Positions 29,901 to 42,400 of a stretch of 64,000 bases of DNA are shown piece by piece. Within the stretch, counting starts at the first letter, position 1. Each line of letters begins with the position of its first letter. This stretch comes from Trebouxia sp. TZW2008. Taxonomy: Eukaryota > Chlorophyta > Trebouxiophyceae > Trebouxiales > Trebouxiaceae. The notes beneath the pieces were generated by a model. It made no database searches and had not been told where the DNA came from. It saw nothing but the letters and a program-made list of their open reading frames with translations. The position numbers and the translations under genes are program-made. The stretch spans positions 1 through 64,000 of the forward strand of contig BDIU01000099.1 in assembly GCA_002118135.1 (NCBI GenBank), in the 5' to 3' direction.

Positions 29901-31893
29901 GTGTGTAGTGCGTCTAGCAGGCATATGGGGTGGCAGTTGGCTTGGCTGCTGGCTGGGTGCTACTCCTGTTGGCCACCGGAAACACATGTGGCTAAGCATG
30001 ATCACCCAGGTATGCTGCTCAAATGCTATGCACTCAAGCAATGGCATGATTCCATTGTCAGCATACCACAATAATCTTGATAACGACCACCAGACACAAT
30101 TGTATGAGCAAAATCAATCTTGTGTGCTGCTCAAAGTCATGCACTGAGGCAATGTGTGCTGTTTGATCATGTCAGTCCAATGTCAGCATACTACAACAAC
30201 CTTGCAGATTGCCTGTGGAATCTTGGAAATATACGGGCACAAGCATGGTCACCCATGTATGCTTCTCACCCCTGGCCCAACCCCTGCCTCCATTGCAGAT
30301 GGCACACATGCTGTCACACCCGTTTTATGCAGTGTCAGCGCACGACAATCTCATTGCAAACAGCTATTGGAGTCGACAGAGTCAAGTTGCATTGAGTATC
30401 TTGTCAACAAGGGCTATCTGATTAAGCACCACTGAAATGCAATCTTGCTTGACTGTGTAACATCAAGCTTGCCCACTCAGGGCTTGCAAGCGTTAAACTC
30501 CTACCACAGGTCAGAAGTGCACTTGGGCCGCAACACATAGCACATGTCTGCCACAGCATGACTGCATACAATATTGGCTGCATTGGAATGTCACTTGTTG
30601 AGTGGCCTTGCAGGCTGGAGTTGCGATGGGCCTTGCCAAGACTGTTGCAGTGCGCTTCCCAGAATGGGGTCCAGAGTTTGCAACCTTAATGGCAAGTGTC
30701 CTATCAATATCCACCGGATTTAATCGCATTTTGTTCCTGTGCTGCTAATGCTCAGCAAGACCTGTCTTTATGCGCCTTCAGTTGTTTTGTCAAACCCTTA
30801 TTGTGCTCAGCAAATTCTGCTGTCTGGACAACCACCGCAGCATGTGGATGGCTTTCCTGTGCACATGTGCACACTCATGACTACATCAGCAGACAGTACG
30901 ACAATGCATGACTATGCATGCAGCAGCCTTTGAATGTTATTCTGATCAAAAAACAGAATATACATTCCATGGTTGGGCGCCTGCTGCTGTGTTATTGTTC
31001 TGTCTGTTGCGTGCGCTATCATAAGAGGTCTTGCTTCAAGACATGACATGACACGACAGGAATGGTCCCTGCAGACTTGTGCTATCACAATCAACATGAT
31101 GGCTGGGCCGCCTTCGTTCAAGAGGGCCATCACACAAACCGGAGAAGCTCGCAATGCTTCACACTCTGCCCTGCCCCAGAACCTGGACACGCTTGATCCC
31201 AAGAGGTCAGGCACATTCAATCTGCTTGCCCTGCAACAAAAATTATTACACCTTCCAGCACATGTGCTAGGTGTGTATGGCCCAAGTCCTGTCTTGCCAG
31301 GCAGGCTTGCCCTGCTGAGCGTTGCAATCAGCTTCTCTGTGCAAAACGCTATGTTTTCTGTGACAATACCTGCCACAACACTTAGCAGCAGCGGTGGTCA
31401 GTGTGATCACTGATGCAGTCGCATGTGCAGTCCATGGGCATGCAGGCAACAAAAGCTCAATCCAGATCAGCAGCCAATTGCAACACAGCATGGGGTTGAT
31501 TTGTGTTTTGACTGTGTCATGTTGCTACTGCTTCACAGATTGTGACAGTATATGCACTCTGTGTACCTATGTACCACGTACTATTCAGATGGTGCTAATC
31601 TGTTTAGCACTTGCAATACAACTGCATTGACGTGCATGACAACAAGTGCTCCGAGCTGGTCTCACTGAGCACTAAGTGCACAACCTGACATACGTTGAGG
31701 ATACTGCTAGTGCCTGTGATGATGTGCCATAGCAACTGCAAGCATGGCTGGATTGCTATGCAGTGACAAGCAGGAAGACAAGCCACGGCAGGCACTGCGT
31801 ACTGTTTCAGACTCGCCCAATCGATTGTTGCCGCCAACCCACATCCCAGTCTCTTCAGCTTCAGCAGAAACAGCTGGTGCTGGCATGGTCTAG
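26917..31893 (+). CDS. cation/proton antiporter, CPA2 (KEA / TMCO3-like) family
   Basis: Eleven exons join in phase to about 523 residues: 26917-27180, 27264-27434, 27843-28006, 28294-28369, 28389-28579, 28926-29042, 29468-29570, 29863-30009, 30614-30691, 31075-31205 and 31764-31893. The protein is almost entirely hydrophobic with about 10-12 membrane spans. Typical family stretches are LPLITGYLVAGAISGPSLL, LSIIALAAGAELRVAELK, AGTLAIARSPASA, FVYVAFFGLAGASLKL and MAGPPSFKRAITQTGEA. These fit the Na+/H+ exchanger domain of potassium-efflux type antiporters, which exchange K+ or Na+ for H+ across a membrane. I cannot tell which membrane; no clear transit peptide precedes the first span. The boundary of exon 3 at 28006 is the least certain junction. 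The exon 9 donor is GC (ATG/GCAAGT). Intron 10 carries a SINE-like repeat. The short polar tail ends AETAGAGMV. Confidence 0.85.
30010..30300 (+). repeat. tandem echoes in antiporter intron 8
   Basis: The exon 8 tail and donor (CATGATCACCCAGGTATGCT) reappears as CATGGTCACCCATGTATGCT near 30243. The intron block with TGCTGCTCAAA and GTCAGCATACCACAATAATC at about 30012-30075 reappears at about 30120-30205. These look like junction-spanning tandem duplications similar to those in neighbouring genes. Confidence 0.65.
30518..30552 (-). mobile_element. SINE-like repeat fragment
   Basis: The stretch ACTTGGGCCGCAACACATAG followed by CACATGTCTG matches the middle of the SINE-like family in reverse orientation. 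It is a short fragment in antiporter intron 8, antisense to the gene. Confidence 0.45.
31238..31325 (+). mobile_element. SINE-like dispersed repeat, copy 3
   Basis: It has the AT-rich left flank (AAAATTATTACACC), then TTCCAGCACATGTGCTAGGT, GGCCCAAGTCCTGTCTTGCC and AGGCAGGCTTG. It lies in antiporter intron 10 in the same orientation as the gene. Confidence 0.6.
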
Positions 31894-33404
31894 CTTTAGA
31901 AGCAAGCCACACATAAATACATGCCGGGCTGCCTCTTGATTTAGAGGCTCCCGCTATGAGGCCTGACGGCATAGACTCTTCTTTTTCCAATGTACATGGC
32001 AGTCTGCTCTTTGCAGAAAATGCTCACAAGCAGCGCTGAACAACGGATGAAACTGAAGCTTTCGAAACCCACACTTGTACAGTACAAGAAACTATCGACT
32101 TCCTTGATGGCCTGATTTAGTCAGAAGATTCTGAAATGAAGGGAGTATAAAGGGCACGCAAGACACGTCTTGCAGGCTTGCAAACTGCCAGCACAAAATA
32201 CCTTGAGTCGAAGTTTTTCAGCGAACGTCAATTCAACAGCCGACTTGCGCCAGCAGGCAATCCTCTTCGGCCGTGAAGATCCTAAGACAGCATATACCGT
32301 TGCGGTTCACATTCAGCCGTCGTCGATTTGACCTAAGGCCAGAGGTATACCGCAGAGTCGGCAACAAGCGCGTCAGGTACGCTAACTGGCACCGCGCTGC
32401 TTTGCAATTTACCGTGCCGTGGTTTGCACATCAGCAACACCGCCGGCGATGAAGCGAGCTGGCTGCGTTGACCTTGACTGTAGTACAATTTGATCTGGCG
32501 GCAACTTTTGCAAAGACGCTAGCTGCACGTATCTGACTCTGCTTCCGCTGCTTGCAGGCTTCAGCTAACTTTGAGGATCGCTGCGGACGCCATCCAGTGT
32601 GATCACATCTAACTACCAGGCTCATATACTGCGGTCGTGTTCGGCACCCACGGCTACTCACGGCACACTGCCAGCAGGTAGAACTTTCTCGTTTGGCCGA
32701 CAAACAACAGCGTCGCTGACGGCATGACAACGTCCCATTAGTGCACCCCACGGATGCCGCACAGTAGACATGCCTGTCGACGGCACTACCTCAAGCTTGC
32801 GTCAGGTCCTTGTTTCAACCTGTCGACTCAGCAGAGCTGCGAGCCGACCGTCAAAGTGCTGTGGGAAGTGCCAGTACTGATCATCTGTGGCAGCAACACT
32901 ACACGTATCAGCGCAGCAGGGTGTTGCGTCCACGTCTCTGACTGCGTTGTGCCTTGTGCTCATCATTGAATCACGTTCAGTATTTGATTGCAAAGTGATT
33001 GACTGGTTCATGCTGCATGCAGCCAGCTGGCTGAATTCATTGTGCTCGAGTCTGACTGCAAATGCCCGAGGCTTGACTGCAACACTCTGATCCAAATCTG
33101 TGTGCATGTTGCTGTACTCAAAAAGAGCATATAGCATGTCTCAAGGGCAGCAGCCTGTCATGCAGCTGAGTTAGCTGGACCATGTTTGTCATGCCTTGAA
33201 TGTGCATCAAGCGTTCTGATCTTGAATCACGAGTTGTATCTGTACAGGTGCAAGAAAGCCTTGAGGACGGACTTCCTGCAGACATTGACACCCACATCAA
33301 ACCCATTCCAGACCCCTAGGGCATAATCTCCTGTCATCAGCTGCTTCACCATCACAGACATCATTCTTAGGACTTTCTGAACAGGCTAATCCATTTTCAG
33401 CAAC
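31894..33404. other. intergenic region, possible promoter and short 5' exons of the next gene
   Basis: About 32200-32780 is CG-rich and looks promoter-like. An ATG at 32770 opens a 12-codon frame (MPVDGTTSSLRQ) ending at a GT donor. It can splice to 33253-33318 (VQESLEDGLPADIDTHIKP and so on), but that ends in a stop codon. Either this is a tiny gene or an alternative 5' end of the downstream gene; the sequence does not decide. A dispersed repeat lies at 31918-31990. Confidence 0.35.
31918..31990 (+). repeat. dispersed repeat shared with 63872-63948
   Basis: The block GGGCTGCCTCTTGATTTAGA then GGCTCCCGCTATGAGGCC and ACGGCATAGACT closely matches a block near the right edge of the window, in the same orientation. 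Both lie just downstream of a gene end. The type of element is unknown. Confidence 0.6.
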
Positions 33405-36400
33405 ATGGCCATGCCCACTGAGGTAAGCAACAAAGATGCTCCTTGTCAATAGTGTTCTCAGGTGTCGAGCCTGTCAAAGTGTTGGTTTGTGCATCACCAT
33501 TTTGGTCTCCAGCTTCTGTCTTGGAGTTTGGTGCCAGGCAACCTAGTGACAAGAAGCTGTGTCGTGCATTGCATCATTGCATACACTGTACCTGACGTAC
33601 AGCAACTGCATCAGCTAGCAGACTGATACAAAGACCAGCAACGCAATAGCATGCAGTCACACCAGATGCATTGCCAAGTTGTGCTCCAGCTTTCATGTCA
33701 TTCTCCTGGCTCACTCCTTGACTACAAAACATGCAGACTATGTCAGTCAATGGTATGGCCAGATCACTTTTGCAACCAAAAGGTAAGCACACTTGCACCA
33801 GGTTTGACATCTTACAAAGATGAAGCTGCAATCCCTGTATGCACACCAAAGTTTGCAGACGAGGTATCTTAACTTGTGACTTGAACAGTCAAGATTGCTT
33901 GCCCAATCAGCACTGCAGACCCAGGCCCTGCCTCAATACCTGTGCAGCTTGCTGACACTGTTTACTTGGGTCTTGTGTCTCTTCAGGGTTTGCCACCCCC
34001 CATTTGGGGCTGCGCGAGGCGCAAAACTATTCAACTTTGTGTCTGCAGTAAGAATGTCAAATGACAACATTGTCATGTCACTGCTTTGTCAACACGGCAG
34101 CTTCAATTTGCAGAGCATGCATGTTGTACAGTGAGGCCTCACGCATTGATCTTGACAGCAGGCAGATCTAATGCAGATGATGGGGCACCTTCATCTTGAA
34201 GAAGAGCAGGGCGGGGAGTCATTTGGTAGTGCTGCACCACCCGTAGCTGGCGTAGAGCAGCAGGGCGCAGAGGGCCCCCAAGCAGCTGAAGTTGATCAGG
34301 TAGGCTAGACCACCATATTGTGCAAGCTGTCAATTTCAGGCAAAGCGGCTGTGTGATTGAAGACAAGGACCTGCAACAGCACTTTAGCACAACATACTGC
34401 TGATGTAAATCACAAATGCTGGCAAATCAGGCAATGGAAATTTGCAGCAGTCTTTCAGTAGCAGGCATGTCTGGACTCAGCACAGGTCATGCATGCTGCA
34501 GCATCAGTGCAGCATGATGCAAGAGGTTGCTCTTTGCATGACATCAATGCTGTTGGTTAGCCATCACATGCATGCTGACAAAACCTTATGACTCATGTAA
34601 GCAGCCCACTGGCTTCAACCCCTGTCTCTGATATGTATTGCATGATGGCAGCACTGTTATAAGTACAAAGTCACCATATAGTCAAATGATGTTTGTATGA
34701 GGGGCCAGGGGAGTCAGGCTGATGAGCTAGCCTTTGTTGAGCAGGACCTTCCTCTGTTACAGGAACAGGCAGATCAGCCTTATTCCCCTGCCCCTCACTC
34801 CCCACATGATATGGTGCAAATGTTGTTCAATAGATGTGGAGCTAACATGACTGTTGCATCTATGTGGCCATATGCAGGCAGTAGGACAAGTGATGTGAAC
34901 AGCTGGCTGGCTTGTATGTTTAGCACAGTGCCATCTGAACCACAGTGCCATTTCAACAATGGGTGCAGAACTCTTAATCAGCTAATCAACTTGCCTTTGC
35001 TGCAGATTCAAGCTGCTCAAAGCCGGGCTGTTGCGGCTGCCCTCACTAAAGAGGAGCTTTGGGAGGGCTCTGCAGAGCAACAGAGCAAGGCAGATGCTGC
35101 CCAAGAGCAGATGGAGGCTGCTGCAGCTCCTGCAATGCTTCAGCACAGTGAGGTGAATTCATCAATTCAAGTGTCTCAGCGTCAATGAGCATAGCTTCAG
35201 ACACCCTGTTCTACAACAGATGACAACACTGATTGAGTTTGCAGCTTTGCTTCAAATGTGTTGCACTCAATGTGCACAGACAGCTGGAGCCTTCCAGAGA
35301 CCTGCTGCTGCACTTTCTGTTACAGATTGTGACATCTAGTGCTTGCAGCACTATGGCTGGATGCAGGTGGTCTGTGACTCTGCTGTACTTGTGCCAAGCT
35401 GTCCTGCCTGACAATTTGTGCTTGTGCCGTAGGCAACAGATTGTCAGGAGGCGCAACAGCTACGTAGCATTCCTAGCCTTGACAGTGAGCGCAGAATGCA
35501 AAAGTAATCTAATTGCCTTGCCTTTGCTCCAGGTCAATATCATCACCACTTTTTGTAAAGCGTGATTCCATTGCTTACTGAGTAAGCAGCTGATGCATCT
35601 ATTGCTAATTATACGCAGGCAGGTGCATGAGTCGCGTGAACGCCTGGTTGGCTTCAGGGCTTGTGCCTGATGCACACTACATGCTGGCACGCATGACAGC
35701 AGAATGTAATGTCAGCACAATGTTTGCCGTTGCTGCAGGTTGACAATGACTCTTCAGCCTGGCTTTGCTGAGCAGGGCTTCCCTCTTTGTCCTCTTGTGC
35801 GAGTGCTGCCTCGTCAGACTGACTTCCTGCACTGTACCAATTTTAATGCAACATGATGCAAGCAATTGCATGTTGCATGAGCAAGCAATTGCATACCGTA
35901 TGAATAAATGATATATCTGATGCAAATTGGATGTCTTGTCCAGGCAGGAGTTTGCGTCAGTTAGCTTTGGGGCTTCTGTCTGAACCCTGCTAGATGCCAC
36001 ACCAGAACGTGTAGAATGTAAAAATGGCTCATCCTGTTGCCTTTGCAGGTTGCAAATGGCTCATCAGTCTGGCTTCGCCGAGCAAGCCCTTCCTCTTCTT
36101 CCTCCTGAGCAACTCCTGACTCATCAGACTATGTATGCCATTTACCAATTTGACGCAGCAAAATGCAAGCGATTGCTTGTTGCAAAGCGCCTGACACGTT
36201 GCAATGCATTTGGCTGTCATATGCAGGCAAGCCTATGAATTATGTGAAGAGAGAGAGAGAGGTTTTACATCCTTTAGCCAGCCAACAAGTCTGATCGGAT
36301 GTGTTGGGGTAAAATCCCCAACAACTTTCTCAATTCAATGTTCATTTGTTGAACAGCTGTTTGGCTCAGGGATTCGTCATTGAGCAGCCTGCTAGATGTT

Positions 36401-39400
36401 GTGCACAACATGAGATAAGTCATCATTTTCCTTTGCTGCAGGTTGACAATGGCTCACCAGTCTGTCTTTGCTGAGCCAGGCCTTCCCCTTCTTCTTCTTT
36501 AGCAAATCATGACTCATCAGAGTGATTACCCTAACCTTTACGTCATGTATGCAACAAATGCAAGCCATTGCTCATTTGACACACGCGATGTTATTGTGCT
36601 GTCGTATACAGGCAGGCCTGTGAGTCATGTGGACGTCTGGTTTGTCTTGCGGCTTGTACCTGAGCGGCCTGCTAGATGCCAATGAGTGCAGAATGCACAA
36701 TTAGCTGAATATGCTACTTTTGCTGCAGGTGGCACCTGGCTCAAGAATCAAGCTTTGCTGTGTTGAGCCTGCCTCCTCAGCAAAGCTGACTCATCGACCT
36801 CATTTCCTGCCCTTCACCACCTTTCACGCAGCATATGGAAGCCATGGCTCAATGGCTGAGATGCTGACATGACTCTCTGTATAAGATGCTGACGCGACTG
36901 TTGCTGTTTTGCATACAGGCAGATCACTGTGTCTCAGCATTCATGTGAGCAATCAGTGGACTGGCAGATCTGGTTGGTACTGCCCTGCGTGACACCACAC
37001 GATTGTGCACAGGGTTCACAATTAGTGGCTCATTCTGCCTTTGCTGCAGGTGGAGGCTACTGCAGGTCCTTCAGCACTTCAGCCCCAACGAGATTCACTA
37101 CTCAGTATCTCTCAGCATCAAGGAGTATTGCATTCAGCAGCAGACCACCGCAGTGGCTGAGTCTGTAGCTTTGAATCCATGTTCAGCGACAGCTGTAGCT
37201 TTCAAGAACCTTTGTATTGCACATTCCTTGCTCATGGTGGCACGTGATCTGCGTACTATGGCTGGATCAGGGCAGAATGCACTTCTGCTGTGCTTCTGCC
37301 AAGCTTTCTTGTCTCACACAAGTTGTGTTTGTGTTGTAGGCAGAGACATGTGAGCAGGTGCAGCTGCTACAGAGCAATCCTGCTCTTCACAGTGAGTGCA
37401 GAATTCAAATCCGGCTATGCATGTTGCCTTTGCTGCAGGCAGAATCGGGTCAGCTGCTGAGCTTGGCTGAACCACATTTGTCTCTACTTCCTCACTAGCA
37501 GAAGCTGGACCAGTCTGTTTGCCCTGCCTTTCAATGTCTTTCATGCAGCAAGGTGTAGGCCTTGACTCATTGGACCAGACGCTGACATGAGTACTGCATT
37601 CTGGCAGTAGCTTGCAAGCAGGATATTGTGTGTTGCATATGTGAGCAGCCGTTAGAGATCCATATTGGTGAGATACGCCTGCATAATGCCATCAATAGGT
37701 ACAAAATTGGCAACTAGACATCTTGTCTTTGCTGCAGGTGCAAGACCATGCAGGCCAGGCTGCTGACCCAGGTCCTGTTGCTGATCAGAACAAGGAGGGC
37801 GCTGCTGGACACCAGCAAAAGGGAGGGGCTGTCCAGCAGCAGATGGCTGCTGCAGGTCCTTCAGAACCTCAACTCACTGAGGTGTTCACAACTCAACATG
37901 TCCCGGCATCAGTGAGTACAGCTTCAAGTGCCCTGTTCAGCAACAAATTACAGCATTTGCTTAGTTTGCGGCTCTGCACCACAGCTGCACAGACAGCTGG
38001 AGGTTTGGAAGAGGTTGCTGTTATGCCTTCTTTGTATAGAATGTGACACTTCATGCTTGCAGCATTTTAGCTGGAGCAAGGCAGAGCACACTTCTGCTGT
38101 AGTCCTGTGCTACAGAGATGATGCACTGTTACTGCAGGCTGAGAAGAATCGATGATCAAGACTACTGGGACAACAACCTGAGCCTCAACCTGAGTTTGGA
38201 AAACTGCAATATACCATTTTGGGGGGAGGTGGCGGAGGTATGAAGCTGAAAGGTCCTCCGAGCAGTATGATCCTGTGGCGCTCTGATGTTCATGTGTTAT
38301 ACTACTCACTAGGCTGTGTCTATCTGATCAGCTTCTGCCCTCTACAACAATTTTGAGAAAGATAAGCATGTCTGGCAACTGCTCTTTGGGCTATCAGAAA
38401 ACAAAGTTGCACACATTTGTGACAATTTGCATTGCAATGCAACTTATCAACTGGATCCGACAATTCTGGCTAAGACGCCCATTCTGTTTGTTGTCATGCT
38501 AAGAAGAAGAGCTGCTTTCACCAGGTTTCATGACATACATGAACTGTCACCGAGGCTCATTGACAATGGTTTGCAGCAGCTTTTGAGGAGAGTGCTTGCT
38601 TTCCAGCCTGCTGATGTCAGCATCACTAAGCATGTCTTGTCAGTTTTGTGCTGTTTGACTACCTGGGTGCCTGCCAACATTGAAGCAGTGTTGAAAAGGC
38701 ATGGAGAATTTATGTGCAAAGTTTGTGCACAGACTTAGTCAGAGCATAATGTCTAGCGGTCTTTACATGTTGGCAGTCTTCTGCATGGTTACCATTGCAG
38801 ACTGCTGCCCATGATGCTGCACGTGGCATGTTCAAGTCTGGTGCTTTTGGTCCAAAAGGCTGCTCATCCTGGCTGCCATCAGAGGACAAGAAGCCTACAA
38901 TAAGGTCGTCTCTGTTTCTGCAGCTAATGTGAGTTTTTGGCACGAGTCACAGGTGGCTGACTCAAAGTCTATGGTATGCAGGACCACAGCGTTGGCACTA
39001 CATTTGCATGCCAAACTGATTTGAGGAGATATTTCATGGCTCTACTGAAGAAAGTGCCACAGCTCAGGCGGGCTGAAATCATTGGGGTGGCACAAGCATT
39101 GTACAATACCGGGACAGTTAGGATGTATGGACAACCAATGGAATACGGACCAGACTTATACACAATGTATCAAGTAAGCTCACAAAGCCACCACAAAAGC
39201 TAGGAGCACAGCTTGCTGTGCTGATTACACGATTAACCTTGAGGCATGCATGTGTGCTGCCGACTGCATGGTGACTCGCCGCTTTCTGCATTCAGTTGCT
39301 GCCAAAAGGCTTGGCCTGCATTTAGCAATGCATTCTAGCAATGCTGGCAATACTGCCTTCTTACAAATGGGTTGTACTATGGAGCAGAAGGCTGTGCTGC

Positions 39401-42400
39401 AACTGTCAAATTCCGCTGCTCCAAAAGCTCATGCACATAACCAGGCTTGCTCTTGATGGCTGTGTTCAAATGATACATGCCTGCATGGTCATCACTTGGC
39501 TAAAGCCAAGGTTGCAGCCGCCATGTAGGGTGGCATCCTGCGCAATTTCAGCTCTGCTGAAGTAATTGCTTTCTTGATGCAGGATCTGGTGGAGGCATGG
39601 ACAGGGGAGCGTCCGAAGCTTGAGCATGAGCAAGTTGACTCAGACAGTGAAGCTGCAACCCAGAGCTCCGGCGAGGGTGACAGTGAAGATGAAGGTGCAG
39701 ATGGGCTCGAGCCGCATAGTGATAGAATCACCCGCAACTGGGTGAGCTCACTCTGCACGCTGTAAATCTTGTGCATGCACCTCATTGTGTGCACAATGCT
39801 TTTGTGTGCTGTGCATGCCGTAGATTAGGAATGTGGCTCACTTCCATACCAGTGCATATGTATCACATCAGCTGCCAGTTTTTCCTGCATTGCATTTTAT
39901 TGCTGTGGTGATGACCAAAAGAAAGCGCTATTTCATCTCAAGTTTCGTTTGTAACATGTGTTGCATGGTAGAATGAATGCTTGATGTTCAAATTCCAAGT
40001 CTGTGGTGTCTTACGTGCTGCTTGCACCTCAGATCTGCGGTTGGCATGCAGAGTAGTGAGTCAGATTCTGGGGGAGAGGAGGATGATGGTGACCTGGGCC
40101 CTAGAGGTGAAGGAGATGATGATGCAGATGAGATAGATGGTGAACAGAAGGGAGTGGCCATGGCTGCTGCTGCCCAGGTACAGCTCTTACTACTTTTCTC
40201 TTTTTTTGCTGTACTGCCTTGTGACAGCTCCTTGTGTTGTCTGATGCAACATCAAGAGACTTCTCATCATTTGCCACAAAGCCATGTATTGCCTCACTTT
40301 CCTGTGATTATATTCGATTGTCAGCATCTCACTGCAAACATCTCAGCAGCAGCACATGCGCATCACAAAGCAAGACGACATGATGCCTGGCTTGTGTATG
40401 TCTGCATCAGTGAAGTGCGTGGCTTGCAATCAAAATCTACATCTGCATGCAGGGCAATGGCAGTGGTTCTGATGGAGGAGAGGGTGCAGTTGGCCCTGAT
40501 GATGACCAGTCAGGACCCTCCACGTCCGCTGCTGCCCAGGTACAGCTCTTGCTACTTCGACTTGCTACTTTACATTTACTTTACATTTACCGCCACAATG
40601 TCTTGCGGCAGCCCCTGGTGCTGCGTCATGCAACACCAGGAACTTGCCCTCAGTTCCGGCCATGCCATGTTTCAGGCTCAAAGTGGCAGTGCTTCCTTGC
40701 AACTTGTTTCAGTAAGGACCCTGTCAAATGGCAACATGTGTCTATGTCTGAGCTGTACACACCCATTTTGCTTGCATAAAACCTGCATCTGATGAGGTGA
40801 CACCTGGTGGCAGCTTAACATCAAGACCCCATCGTCATCGTTGAACTGGAGTTGATAGTGTGGTCAGGGAGGATTACTGTGGCAGCTGTTTGTCAGGTAC
40901 AGCTCTTACTCGTTCAAATCAACAAGACTGATGGTAAGCAGCATGTATATGTCCCGAGGCAAAGCCTACAGGTGCGGCCTTTTGTCTAGGTTGGCAACCT
41001 GCGTGATCACCATCAAGTTTTTTCACATCCTTCTGCATTGCTGACAGCTGGAGATGAGGGCATGCCAATGGTCAGAGAGAAACTTAGACTGCTCACAGTC
41101 TGCAAGTCTGGCTATTCTCCTTCCTTTTCCTTTGCTACTGATTCAGAATTGCCTTGGAGAGTCTGTTGTCTGATGGGAGAAGGTCTTTGCATATCAAGGT
41201 GTCTTGCACTGTCCTGTACAGCTGTGATGATGTTTAGGTTGCAAGGCTCCCTTCCACACATCATTTTGCGGATGCTGCATGCCAATATGAGTTTGACAAC
41301 CGGACTGGTGTAGGCCCAGTCTTCAGCGTCTAATGTGTATATAACATTTAAAGCTGGCAACTTGCATGATGACCAGCAGACGCATCCTCATCTTCTGCTG
41401 ACAGGCGAAAAAATCGAAGTGATCTATTTTTTGTGCTGTCTCATTACCATGCTGTATGGCAGAAGACACACCAAAGGCTTTTCAACAACGCTGCCTTTGA
41501 TTGTATGTTGAGGATTGATGATGTGCCTGCAGGACCCTGTGTCAGGGAATACAGGTGTTGGCGCACAGTATGGTTGGATAGATGAAGACAAAGGGGCTGG
41601 ACAGTATGGATGGGGAGCTGAAGACGAAGAGGCTGGACCAAGCCAAGAGCAAGGAGCAGCTGCTGCTGATGCATCTGGCATTGCTTCTCAGGTATCACTT
41701 CCTGTGGCGTGGGATGCTGTCCTACCAAACAGCATGACAAGCTTATTCTCTGTCTGTTTCCAAAGCATCTAGCTGCTCCTGACAATCTCTGCCTGCGCAT
41801 TGCATCACAGCCCAGATTTTGGTGTCAGGAGTCTTTCCTCCATATGGATGGAAATGAATCAGTGAGACATGCAGAGACAGTTCTGGGTCTGTGATTGTAG
41901 CACAATCTGGATGCTGAGGATCTGTAGTACAATATTTCTTATCAAGACCAAAGAGACTTTGTGCTCTGAATTATGGAGATCAGGGGTCGAGCACATTGTG
42001 CTGCAGCTCTGTCATACGCTGCTTAGCAGGGCTTTTGGTTGTCATATGAGTCGTGCATTTATGCGATTTGCTTTGGTGGTCGTTGTGATACACACACAGC
42101 AACACTTGCATGTTGACAGGCGATGCTGCATGCAAACAAAGAAAATAGTGATGCATACCCTTAGCTAGACCTGATGCATCTCGTGCTATACTGACAGGAC
42201 AGAGCTTATTGTGCCTTGGCAATAACTGCTCAATTGTTGCTACGTTTCTGCAGTCAAATTTTTCGCGCTAAATTTTTGTCTGAAGCAGTCCCTCATCTTT
42301 CATGCAGGCTCATCTCGCAACTTCAGGAGAGGATAGCTTGATGGCCTTGTGGAACTCACAGGTGCTGCATAGATACTGTGCTATTTTGATTATGTTTGAT

